DNA of 8,074 bases from Clostridia bacterium (GTDB lineage Bacteria; Bacillota; Clostridia; Saccharofermentanales; UBA5734): assembly GCA_009929975.1 (NCBI GenBank), contig RZZF01000074.1:1-8074 (forward strand), read 5' to 3'. The notes below the pieces were generated by a model. It had not been told where the DNA came from and did no database searches. It worked only from the letters and a program-made list of their open reading frames with translations. The position numbers and the translations under genes are program-made. Below, piece by piece: positions 1 through 5,803 of this stretch (position 1 is its first letter; each line of letters starts with the position of its first letter).

Positions 1-14
1 CCATGTGGTTTCAC

Positions 15-2792
15 TTAGTGGAATACAGTCTGCGCAAGGCCGAAGTCGTATTGGAGATAATCTGGCAGAGCGTGATCCATATGGATGTCAAATAGCAGAG
101 AACCTTTTGGATTGTCTGTTTTGCGCGGGTTGGTCAGCTGGCCGGTTCCGACATATGAGAAAGGCAACACCATACCATTTTCACTGACCACTTTTCGAAT
201 GAACAGATGCGCCTCCTGGCTGTCGATCAGCTCTTTTTGCTGGCTGTGATTCAAGCCGGCTTCACATTCCCATTGGAAGATGTCTGGCTGGAGAAACAGA
301 TCCTGATAATTCAGATGCTCCTGAACCGTCGCGTCTTTCTTGATGGACGCGAAGATATAGACGATACCATCGTACACATAGGTCCCTTTCATCGTGTATC
401 CCGGGTTTTTGCAAAGCTTGAGCTGGACCTGATCCATTCGATAACTCGACCACAGCTTGAACTGATCGATATCACCGAAGTCAACCTCATACCGGGCGAG
501 TCCATAAGCAAGAAGATCATCAAGATAGTTCGACAGGCCGCTGTCGATGGTGACGGCCAGACTGACGGCCTCATTGTGGATATGAATGAGACGGCGTGTC
601 CGGAGCCATTGAAGCGCATGATTGAATGCTTCCGGGCTCTGGGCTGAAAGCGATTCAGATACCGTTGATTCAATTTCATTGATCTGATTGAAACCGTTCA
701 AGCATTCACGGATGATCAGGAATTCCTGTTTTCGAACCAACGGCAGCATACCCGATAACTCATTAATGAAGGTGATTTGCGGATCGCTGAAGGATGGCAG
801 ATTTTCTTCGCCGATACCGTCAAGAAAGTTATAGTACGATTGATTTTTCCTGTTGCCGATTCTGGTGTTGATAAAGCGCAGAATATCGGGTGCGCAGTCA
901 TTATTCAGGTAGTCCATATGTGTGGGCCATAACTCGGAGTGAATGTACTCCTTGAAATTCTGGTAATCCTTTTTCAGATAAACCAGCCGATTAAAATTTT
1001 CCTGCTCAATATGTGAGAGGATTTCTTCTTTACTGATTTCGTCAATATGGATCTCAACGCCATACGGATGGAGACCAAGCGCGGAGAAATCATTTTTGAC
1101 AAGCGACATCATCAGCCGTTTTTCAATGACGAAGTTTTCCGCGAGGCTGCTGAGAGCAAACGCGATCTGGACACTACGCTTATAATGATTGCCAATAAAA
1201 TCGAGAATGGTCACGTAGGGCTTATTCGGATATTTACGTAAACCACGGCCCAACTGCTGAATAAATACAGTGGATGATTCCGTTGGTCTGAGAAAGAGGA
1301 CCATGTTTACCCCGGGAATATCGACGCCTTCATTGAGAATATCAACGGTGAATAAAATCTCAAGACCAGCATGATCACTCTGCAGATCGTTATAAGCGCG
1401 GATTCGTTCGCCGATGGTGTTGCGGCCCGTCAGATACGCGGTTCTATATTGATCACTCATGACCTCACTCATGATGCGCGCATGGGCGATTGTACTACAG
1501 AAAGCGAGTGCTTTTAGTTTACCGGCCGGCCGGTGCCCTTCAATCTGTTCGCAGATAAAATTGGCGTGATCTTCTTGCGCGATTTGCGCGATCAGTCTGC
1601 GTTCGTCTTGCTTGCTGAGCCCGTAGTCAACCTGTTGATCACGAATGCCGTAATATTTGAACGGTACGACCAAGTCATTAATAATCGCGTCACGCAGGCG
1701 TAATTCATAAGGAATATTCTGATCGAATACCTCGAGGACATTCTGGTTGTCCATCCGTTCCGGAGTGGCTGTTAATCCCAGCAAAAACTCAGGTTCAAAA
1801 TAGGCCATGATTTTCTTGTAGGTTTCCGCAGTTGCGTGGTGACATTCATCGATGATGATGTAGTCAAACGCTTCTTTGTGAAATAATTCGAGGTTGCGGC
1901 TCATGGTCAGATTCGTCGCGAAGACAAAATCCGCATCAAGTTCTTTGCTTTCACCACTGTAGATTCCATAGCTGACCTGATTGCCGAAGACATCCTGAAA
2001 AGTACTGAACGATTTTTTCAGAATGGATCCTTCATGAACAATATAAAGCAATCGGCGTGGATCGAAATTGAGCGCGTCAAAAGCAGCCAGATAGGTTTTA
2101 CCACTGCCTGAAGCCGCGATGACTAACGCACGGGCGGTTCCGGTCGCGCGATAACGGTTGAGCTCCTTAAGTGCCTTGCGCTGCATGAAATTCGGCTTGA
2201 CATTCCGGGCCGTGAAATCATAATCCATATCCCAGCGTTCGATCGCGAAATGCAGTTTGCTGGTATACTGCTGGATGATGTCATCCGACAAGTTATGAGT
2301 CTGACACCACAGTGAGTCAAAGTCTTGTTTTGCCTGGCTATACGCTGTGTCTGTTTCATTGCCACTGACGACCAAATCCCATTCGATATTTTTGAGCAGG
2401 GCATAGCGGGTGATATTCGATGATCCGATAATCAGCTCGCATGCAGAGGTGAATTCAAACAAATAGCCTTTGGTGTGGTAACCCCGTGTGGAATAGTCCT
2501 TGTCAAGGAAAGAATCGTAATCAATATGGCATTGGAAATTCGAGTGTCCGTTCATCAGTGCGTGAAAGACCCTAAGCGATTCAATATCCGTGAAATTCTG
2601 GTAGGTGGACGTGATGATCCGTCCTGTACACCCTCTGGCCAGCGCGGCCTCGATGTCTTTAATCAGAAGAACAAGGCCTGCTCTTTTAATGAAACTGACT
2701 GAGAAGTAGAACGCACGACATCGGCGAAGGCTGTCCCTGATTTTGTCCAGGAACGTTTGATCGGAGAAATTAGTCAAAAACTGACTCGACAT
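15..2792 (-). CDS. PLD nuclease-SF2 helicase-DUF3427 fusion protein
   Basis: Predicted ATP-dependent DNA helicase/translocase with an N-terminal phospholipase-D-type nuclease domain, 925 aa, cytoplasmic. Residues about 1-180 carry one PLD-type active site: H106-T-K108, then GSSN at 123-126 and E137. The usual HKD aspartate position holds E113, so the site resembles the BfiI-type variant, which dimerises. Residues about 200-380 form the first helicase lobe: Walker A AASGSGKT 226-233, DECH box 315-318, motif III LTATPER from 340. The second lobe, about 420-540, has motif V around NEGVDIP 487-493 and motif VI QQLGRGLR 512-519, followed by DFIGNH. The C-terminal 150 residues (TYVYDGIVYIFASIKK, FQWECE, HLFIRK, FSYVGTG) match DUF3427. 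An in-frame TTG lies five codons upstream, but AAGGAGG at 2798-2804 sits 5 nt before the ATG at 2792, so that ATG was chosen. The gene is divergent from the cupin gene and has no visible operon partner. A role in defence or repair is inference; the domain calls are firm. Confidence 0.9.
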   Translation of the reverse strand: MSSQFLTNFSDQTFLDKIRDSLRRCRAFYFSVSFIKRAGLVLLIKDIEAALARGCTGRIITSTYQNFTDIESLRVFHALMNGHSNFQCHIDYDSFLDKDYSTRGYHTKGYLFEFTSACELIIGSSNITRYALLKNIEWDLVVSGNETDTAYSQAKQDFDSLWCQTHNLSDDIIQQYTSKLHFAIERWDMDYDFTARNVKPNFMQRKALKELNRYRATGTARALVIAASGSGKTYLAAFDALNFDPRRLLYIVHEGSILKKSFSTFQDVFGNQVSYGIYSGESKELDADFVFATNLTMSRNLELFHKEAFDYIIIDECHHATAETYKKIMAYFEPEFLLGLTATPERMDNQNVLEVFDQNIPYELRLRDAIINDLVVPFKYYGIRDQQVDYGLSKQDERRLIAQIAQEDHANFICEQIEGHRPAGKLKALAFCSTIAHARIMSEVMSDQYRTAYLTGRNTIGERIRAYNDLQSDHAGLEILFTVDILNEGVDIPGVNMVLFLRPTESSTVFIQQLGRGLRKYPNKPYVTILDFIGNHYKRSVQIAFALSSLAENFVIEKRLMMSLVKNDFSALGLHPYGVEIHIDEISKEEILSHIEQENFNRLVYLKKDYQNFKEYIHSELWPTHMDYLNNDCAPDILRFINTRIGNRKNQSYYNFLDGIGEENLPSFSDPQITFINELSGMLPLVRKQEFLIIRECLNGFNQINEIESTVSESLSAQSPEAFNHALQWLRTRRLIHIHNEAVSLAVTIDSGLSNYLDDLLAYGLARYEVDFGDIDQFKLWSSYRMDQVQLKLCKNPGYTMKGTYVYDGIVYIFASIKKDATVQEHLNYQDLFLQPDIFQWECEAGLNHSQQKELIDSQEAHLFIRKVVSENGMVLPFSYVGTGQLTNPRKTDNPKGSLLFDIHMDHALPDYLQYDFGLAQTVFH

Positions 2793-2797
2793 CTTAG

Positions 2798-2804
2798 CCT
2801 CCTT
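2798..2804 (-). promoter_or_regulatory. Ribosome binding site of the helicase gene
   Basis: AAGGAGG on the minus strand, 5 nt before the ATG at 2792. It overlaps the alternative upstream TTG at 2807, which excludes that TTG as the start. Confidence 0.85.
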
Positions 2805-2840
2805 CAAATCATCTCAATAACAATAATTTCATACTATTAC

Positions 2841-2910
2841 CTTATCACAAGATTCAGGACGCGAAGTGATAAAGAATGATTAAAGACTCGAACGGACAGG
2901 TTGTGATAAG
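2841..2910. promoter_or_regulatory. Candidate operator: three GTGATAA sites in the divergent intergenic region
   Basis: CTTATCACAA (2841-2850) and TTGTGATAAG (2901-2910) are exact inverted copies of 10 bp, 50 bp apart. A third copy, GTGATAAAG, lies at 2866-2874; with the left site it makes a 7-bp inverted repeat over a 17-nt spacer. The heptamer was not found elsewhere in the window by eye. On the minus strand the left copy overlaps a weak possible -35 (TTGTGA, 2850-2845) with AATTAT 16 bp on. The layout suits a regulator controlling both divergent genes. The regulator is unknown. Confidence 0.4.
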
Positions 2911-2949
2911 CTGACGGTAGACACGAATCGTATTTTCCGATGACTTGGC

Positions 2950-2955
2950 TATACT
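2950..2955 (+). promoter_or_regulatory. Possible -10 box for the cupin gene
   Basis: TATACT matches the sigma-70-type -10 consensus at five of six positions and lies 31 nt before the ATG at 2987. No convincing -35 hexamer stands 16-18 bp upstream. An alternative pair, TTTTCC (2933-2938) and TAGGAT (2955-2960) with 16 bp between them, is weaker. Dependence on an activator would explain a missing -35. Confidence 0.35.
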
Positions 2956-2986
2956 AGGATAATCAAATATGGCAGGAGGCTAACCA

Positions 2987-3325
2987 ATGATTACCATCAA
3001 CCGATTTGACAAGGAACAGGCCTTTCCAGTACACAACGGCACGATCCTCGGCATGAAGGCGTTTTCGGAATCAATGAACCCGCCGTTCGAGCATCTGTAC
3101 GGCCATTTGGAACAAAACGGGATCATGGATGGCAATCGCCAGGGCCATGCGCACCCGACCAAAGAGATCTATATCATCTTCGCGGGTGAAGGCTTTGTCA
3201 TCATCAACGATGAAGAAGCACCAGTCCGTGCCGGTGATGTGATCGAGATACCGCCGAATAGTTCTCATACGGTTGAGAACCGCAGCGGAAAGCCGCTGAC
3301 CTGGCTGGCCATCTGGTGGTCCTGA
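2987..3325 (+). CDS. Small single-domain cupin protein (Cupin_2 type)
   Basis: A 112-aa protein forming one cupin beta-barrel, probably a metal-binding enzyme or ligand-binding protein of the cytosol. Cupin motif 1 is H54-A-H56 with E60 and the glycine of FAGEG. Motif 2 begins at GDVIEIPP and supplies H94 and N98. The usual three histidines and one glutamate for a divalent metal are therefore all present. Length and lack of any second domain fit the stand-alone Cupin_2 class, which includes sugar isomerases, lyases, dioxygenases and proteins without known activity; the sequence alone does not choose. AGGAGG at 2974-2979 stands 7 nt before the ATG, supporting the start. It shares an intergenic region with the helicase and precedes the Gfo/Idh gene by 192 nt, so a shared sugar-related role is possible but unproven. 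Confidence 0.85.
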   Translation: MITINRFDKEQAFPVHNGTILGMKAFSESMNPPFEHLYGHLEQNGIMDGNRQGHAHPTKEIYIIFAGEGFVIINDEEAPVRAGDVIEIPPNSSHTVENRSGKPLTWLAIWWS

Positions 3326-3503
3326 TCTGAGGTTCATCGCGTCGGTCTGACGTTCAATGGACTTCCAATGGAAGGTTCGGAGATCGTCACACTTTTCTGA
3401 TGGCAGACAGGACACAAAACATGGTACGCTGATCGTGAGAGAAGCAGGGATATGACACCAGACGGATCACACTGTTTCGAGATAGGAACTGCCGCGGCTT
3501 TCA

Positions 3504-3509
3504 GGGAGG
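3504..3509 (+). promoter_or_regulatory. Ribosome binding site that sets the Gfo/Idh start
   Basis: GGGAGG is 8 nt before the ATG at 3518. An upstream in-frame ATG at 3452 has only a short GGGA-like stretch 3-4 nt away and would add 22 residues with no family resemblance ahead of the first Rossmann strand. The segment 3326-3517 otherwise holds no convincing gene, terminator or promoter; TGGTACGCT near 3430 is at best a weak extended -10. Confidence 0.8.
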
Positions 3510-3517
3510 ATAAACCA

Positions 3518-4510
3518 ATGATCAGAATCGCGATGCTGTCAAAATGGCATGTTCATGCCGTTGATTACGCTAAACAGATACGCCAGTCAGGGAAAGCGGA
3601 AATCACCTGTATCTGGGATGATGACGCTGAGCGCGGACGCGCCTGGGCTGAAGAACTCGGGGTCGATTTCGAAGGTAATCTCGACCAGCTGCTGACCCGT
3701 TCTGATGTGGACGCGGTGATCGTCTGCACGCCGACGACTGACCATGAACCGGTCATGATCGCCGCGGCGAGGGCCGGTAAGCATATCTTTACCGAAAAGG
3801 TCATGGCCACTACCGTTGAGGCCTGCCGCAATATCAGCCAGGCAATTCAGGAGAACAAAATCAAGTTTTGCATCTCATATCCTCAACTGACCTGGCCGAT
3901 CGCGCAGTACGCGAAGCAGCTGATTGATAATGGGACGCTTGGCCGGATCACGTATATGCGCATGCGGACCGCCCATGGCGGCAGTCTGCTCGGCTGGCTG
4001 CCGGACTACTGGTACGATCTGGAGAAAGCCGGCGGCGGCGCGATGATGGACCTTGGCTGCCATCCGATGTATACGGCTTCCTATCTTCTGGGCAAACCTT
4101 GCCGGATCGCGTCGGTTTTCAACAATTCGTGCGCGCCGGCACCGGTCGATGACAATTCGGTTTCCGTGGTTGAATTTGAGAATAAGGCGATCGCCGTCCT
4201 GGAAACTTCATTTGTTTCGCCCTGGTCAGCCGGCTGTTTCGAACTGCTGGGAACAGAAGGCGCGCTGGTCAGTGTCGATGGCGTTACCAAGGTGCGCAGC
4301 ACCTCCTTCGCGGTTGACGGATGGGTCATCCCGGATAAACTGCCGGATAATTTACCGATGCCCATACAGTTGTGGCTGGATGGAATCAGCAGCGGTTCCC
4401 CGATTCCGTTTGATGAAACGCGCGGCGAAGCGTTGACCGAACTGATGGAAAATGCCTATCGTTCCGACCGGGAACAGCGCATCGTGACAATCGACGGACC
4501 GTGTATTTGA
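3518..4510 (+). CDS. Gfo/Idh/MocA family NAD(P)-dependent oxidoreductase
   Basis: A predicted sugar or sugar-derivative dehydrogenase of 330 aa, the usual family length. Residues 1-120 form the Rossmann domain: the strand IRIAMLS, then WHVHA where most relatives carry GxGxxG, then CIWDDDAERG at the end of the second strand, which suggests a ribose-binding acidic residue (D34-D36). VDAVIVCTPTTDH (64-76) and TEKVMA (92-97) are family hallmarks. In the second, K94 is the conserved lysine of the usual EKP motif, with the proline replaced by valine. The C-terminal alpha/beta domain contains GGGAMMDLGCHPMY (172-185), where D178 and H182 occupy the usual catalytic or substrate positions. The substrate cannot be assigned. 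The gene follows the cupin gene on the same strand; cotranscription is uncertain given the 192-nt gap. Family assignment is secure despite the altered loop. Confidence 0.9.
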   Translation: MIRIAMLSKWHVHAVDYAKQIRQSGKAEITCIWDDDAERGRAWAEELGVDFEGNLDQLLTRSDVDAVIVCTPTTDHEPVMIAAARAGKHIFTEKVMATTVEACRNISQAIQENKIKFCISYPQLTWPIAQYAKQLIDNGTLGRITYMRMRTAHGGSLLGWLPDYWYDLEKAGGGAMMDLGCHPMYTASYLLGKPCRIASVFNNSCAPAPVDDNSVSVVEFENKAIAVLETSFVSPWSAGCFELLGTEGALVSVDGVTKVRSTSFAVDGWVIPDKLPDNLPMPIQLWLDGISSGSPIPFDETRGEALTELMENAYRSDREQRIVTIDGPCI

Positions 4511-4559
4511 TCTAAAATAAAGTAATATAAAGCATAATATATATAGTTTAACATGTGAA

Positions 4560-4587
4560 TTGAGCTATTAAAATATAGTGATATAAT
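4560..4587 (+). promoter_or_regulatory. Promoter of the leaderless 166-aa gene
   Basis: TTGAGC (4560-4565), 16 bp, then a perfect TATAAT (4582-4587), in an intergenic stretch (4511-4593) made almost wholly of A and T, unlike its surroundings. The expected transcription start, about 7 nt past the -10, falls on the A of the ATG at 4594. No Shine-Dalgarno lies between the promoter and the ATG. Confidence 0.75.
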
Positions 4588-4593
4588 ATTTGT

Positions 4594-5094
4594 ATGTTTA
4601 TTGCGGAGCGATTTTCATACGACCCGATCTGGGTGCAGAGTCTCCAGAGTGAATTGTACTGGAGCCTCATCAGCATTCCCTTTGAAATATCAAAAGATCT
4701 GTACGAACGATCCGAATGGATTCTCGGTGTCTTTACCACATTGGGTAAAGACTGCAAGACGGTCCAGACGATCGATCACCGTGTGTTTGAATCCCTGCAC
4801 GATGCCATCGCTGCCAAATTCCGCTTTGAGAACCGCAATGATTTCGAACTGAATTATCCGGAAATCCCGAAGCACCGGCTGGATACGGACAACATCAAAT
4901 TGCGCTGGATCAATTATTTCCGCAGCCAGATCGAGACCCTGTTTGAAAAAAACACCGACCTGCCCCGCCAGATCATGGTGGCCGTTGCCTATCCGTACCC
5001 TGATTCGCAGGGAGTTGTCGCGGAATGCTATATCGAATCCGTCAGCAAGGACATTTTCTTGTCTGTCCGGGAAAGCGAATCAGCAGAAATCTGA
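4594..5094 (+). CDS. Unrecognised 166-aa protein, probably leaderless mRNA
   Basis: I do not recognise a family. The protein appears soluble: no signal peptide or membrane segment, many charged and aromatic residues. It opens with an aromatic-rich part (SYDPIWVQSLQSELYWSLIS, 8-27), continues with a likely helical middle (about 30-80), then a charged segment HRLDTDNIKLRWINYFR (94-110) that looks like the likeliest functional core, and a C-terminal part with VAVAYPYPDSQG (129-140) and predicted strands. Frame length, a perfect promoter in front and a terminator right behind argue that it is a real gene in its own transcription unit. The ATG directly follows the -10 box with no ribosome binding site, and no internal ATG, or GTG/TTG with a good Shine-Dalgarno, offers a better start near the N-terminus. 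Its neighbours do not indicate a role. Confidence 0.75.
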   Translation: MFIAERFSYDPIWVQSLQSELYWSLISIPFEISKDLYERSEWILGVFTTLGKDCKTVQTIDHRVFESLHDAIAAKFRFENRNDFELNYPEIPKHRLDTDNIKLRWINYFRSQIETLFEKNTDLPRQIMVAVAYPYPDSQGVVAECYIESVSKDIFLSVRESESAEI

Positions 5095-5112
5095 TACCTG
5101 ACCACATACTTT

Positions 5113-5144
5113 CGCCACGTTTCTCACCGGGAACGTGGCGTTTT
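5113..5144 (+). terminator. Rho-independent terminator after the 166-aa gene
   Basis: A perfect 9-bp stem, CGCCACGTT (5113-5121) with AACGTGGCG (5132-5140), a 10-nt loop, and a TTTT tract at 5141-5144. It begins 18 nt after the stop codon at 5094 and separates this unit from the downstream operon. Confidence 0.85.
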
Positions 5145-5161
5145 CCGATGCCTGATTGCGG

Positions 5162-5167
5162 TATAAT
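5162..5167 (+). promoter_or_regulatory. -10 box of the acetyltransferase/LarA-like/kinase operon
   Basis: A perfect TATAAT. The -35 is poor: the nearest candidate, TTTTCC at 5141-5146, is 15 bp away and overlaps the upstream terminator's T tract. Start of transcription near 5174 would give a leader of about 87 nt before the ATG at 5261, in which I see no convincing riboswitch or attenuator. Confidence 0.5.
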
Positions 5168-5247
5168 AAAGAAGCACGCTCCATTTAGTCTGACAGCGAT
5201 CGGATCAATCCAAACGTGAGGCGGAAATTCTGATACGAATCAAGTAC

Positions 5248-5257
5248 GGAGGTGATC
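5248..5257 (+). promoter_or_regulatory. Near-perfect Shine-Dalgarno that sets the GNAT start
   Basis: GGAGGTGATC is fully complementary to the classic 3' end of 16S rRNA. Its core is 8 nt before the ATG at 5261. A GTG at 5252 in the same frame lies inside the site itself and is therefore not the start. Confidence 0.85.
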
Positions 5258-5260
5258 GAG

Positions 5261-5770
5261 ATGAAGGTAGAGCTGAGGCCGGTCAATCTTAATGAACGGG
5301 AGATCTTAAGCAATCTGCTGGAAAAGTACAATTATGAGTTTTCTCAATGGGATCTGCGCGATGTGAACGACCTCGGTCTATATGGCTATCAGTACCTCGA
5401 TTATTACTGGAATGAAGATCAGCGGTGGGCTTATTTCATTCTGGCTGATGGCAAACTGGCCGGATTCGCTCTGGTGAACGATTTGCCGGAAGTCGCTGAT
5501 CGGGATACGGACTATCAACTGGCAGAATTTTTCGTCATGTATAAATACCGCCGCCTTGGCGTCGGTCGGCGGGCAGTGTTCCAGCTGTTCGATGAGCACA
5601 AGGGGCGCTGGCAGTTGAAGCGTCATCCGAAAAATCTTGCGGCGGCCCGTTTCTGGGATCGGGTGATCAATGATTACACCGATGGATCATTTGAGCTGGT
5701 GATCGCATATCCCGATACGGAGTATGATGACGGATCGCTTGGTGATGTCTATTTTTTCAGCAGCCGCTGA
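5261..5770 (+). CDS. GNAT family N-acetyltransferase (COG5628-like)
   Basis: A 169-aa protein predicted to transfer an acetyl group from acetyl-CoA to an unidentified amine. The N-terminal part MKVELRPVNLNEREIL is a typical first GNAT strand and helix. LADGKLAGFALV (61-72) gives the central strands. AEFFVMYKYRRLGVGRRA (88-105) is motif A, with the acetyl-CoA pyrophosphate loop R97-x-x-G100-x-G102. Residues NLAAARFWDRVI (125-136) are the usual motif B helix. The DLGLYGYQYLDYYW segment (38-50) and overall layout resemble the COG5628 group of predicted acetyltransferases; this is from memory of the family. It is the first gene after the promoter near 5162 and ends 33 nt before the LarA-like gene, so it is likely cotranscribed with it, although no biochemical link between acetylation and acid-sugar use is obvious. 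Confidence 0.88.
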   Translation: MKVELRPVNLNEREILSNLLEKYNYEFSQWDLRDVNDLGLYGYQYLDYYWNEDQRWAYFILADGKLAGFALVNDLPEVADRDTDYQLAEFFVMYKYRRLGVGRRAVFQLFDEHKGRWQLKRHPKNLAAARFWDRVINDYTDGSFELVIAYPDTEYDDGSLGDVYFFSSR

Positions 5771-5803
5771 CAAAGGGAATTCACGCATTGACAGGAGTAC
5801 AAG

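Noticed and set aside
207..647. 146-codon open frame on the plus strand
   Set aside because: It lies wholly antisense to the DUF3427 end of the helicase gene, has no ribosome binding site and reads as low-complexity shadow sequence; the opposite strand has firm domain matches.
2793..2807. TTG start five codons upstream for the helicase
   Set aside because: It overlaps the AAGGAGG site that serves the ATG at 2792.
2841..2874. TTATCAC/GTGATAA stem as a transcription terminator
   Set aside because: The 7-bp A/T-rich stem with a 17-nt loop lies in front of both divergent genes, not behind one, and lacks a T tract; an operator is the better reading.
3362..3374. CTTCCAATGGAAG hairpin in the cupin-Gfo/Idh gap as a terminator
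   Set aside because: Only a 5-bp stem with a 3-nt loop and no T tract follows.
3452..3517. Upstream ATG extending the Gfo/Idh protein by 22 residues
   Set aside because: Its Shine-Dalgarno is poor, the extra residues are not family-like, and GGGAGG sits 8 nt before the ATG at 3518, where the Rossmann strand begins.
2933..5150. TTTTCYGATG found in three intergenic regions (2933, 3393, 5141) as a possible shared regulatory box
   Set aside because: Distances to the nearest -10-like sequences differ (11, 15 and 26 nt), and 10-mers shared by chance are expected in a window of this size.
5025..5219. 64-codon plus-strand frame across the terminator
   Set aside because: It overlaps the end of the 166-aa gene in another frame, runs through the terminator stem and promoter, and has no ribosome binding site.
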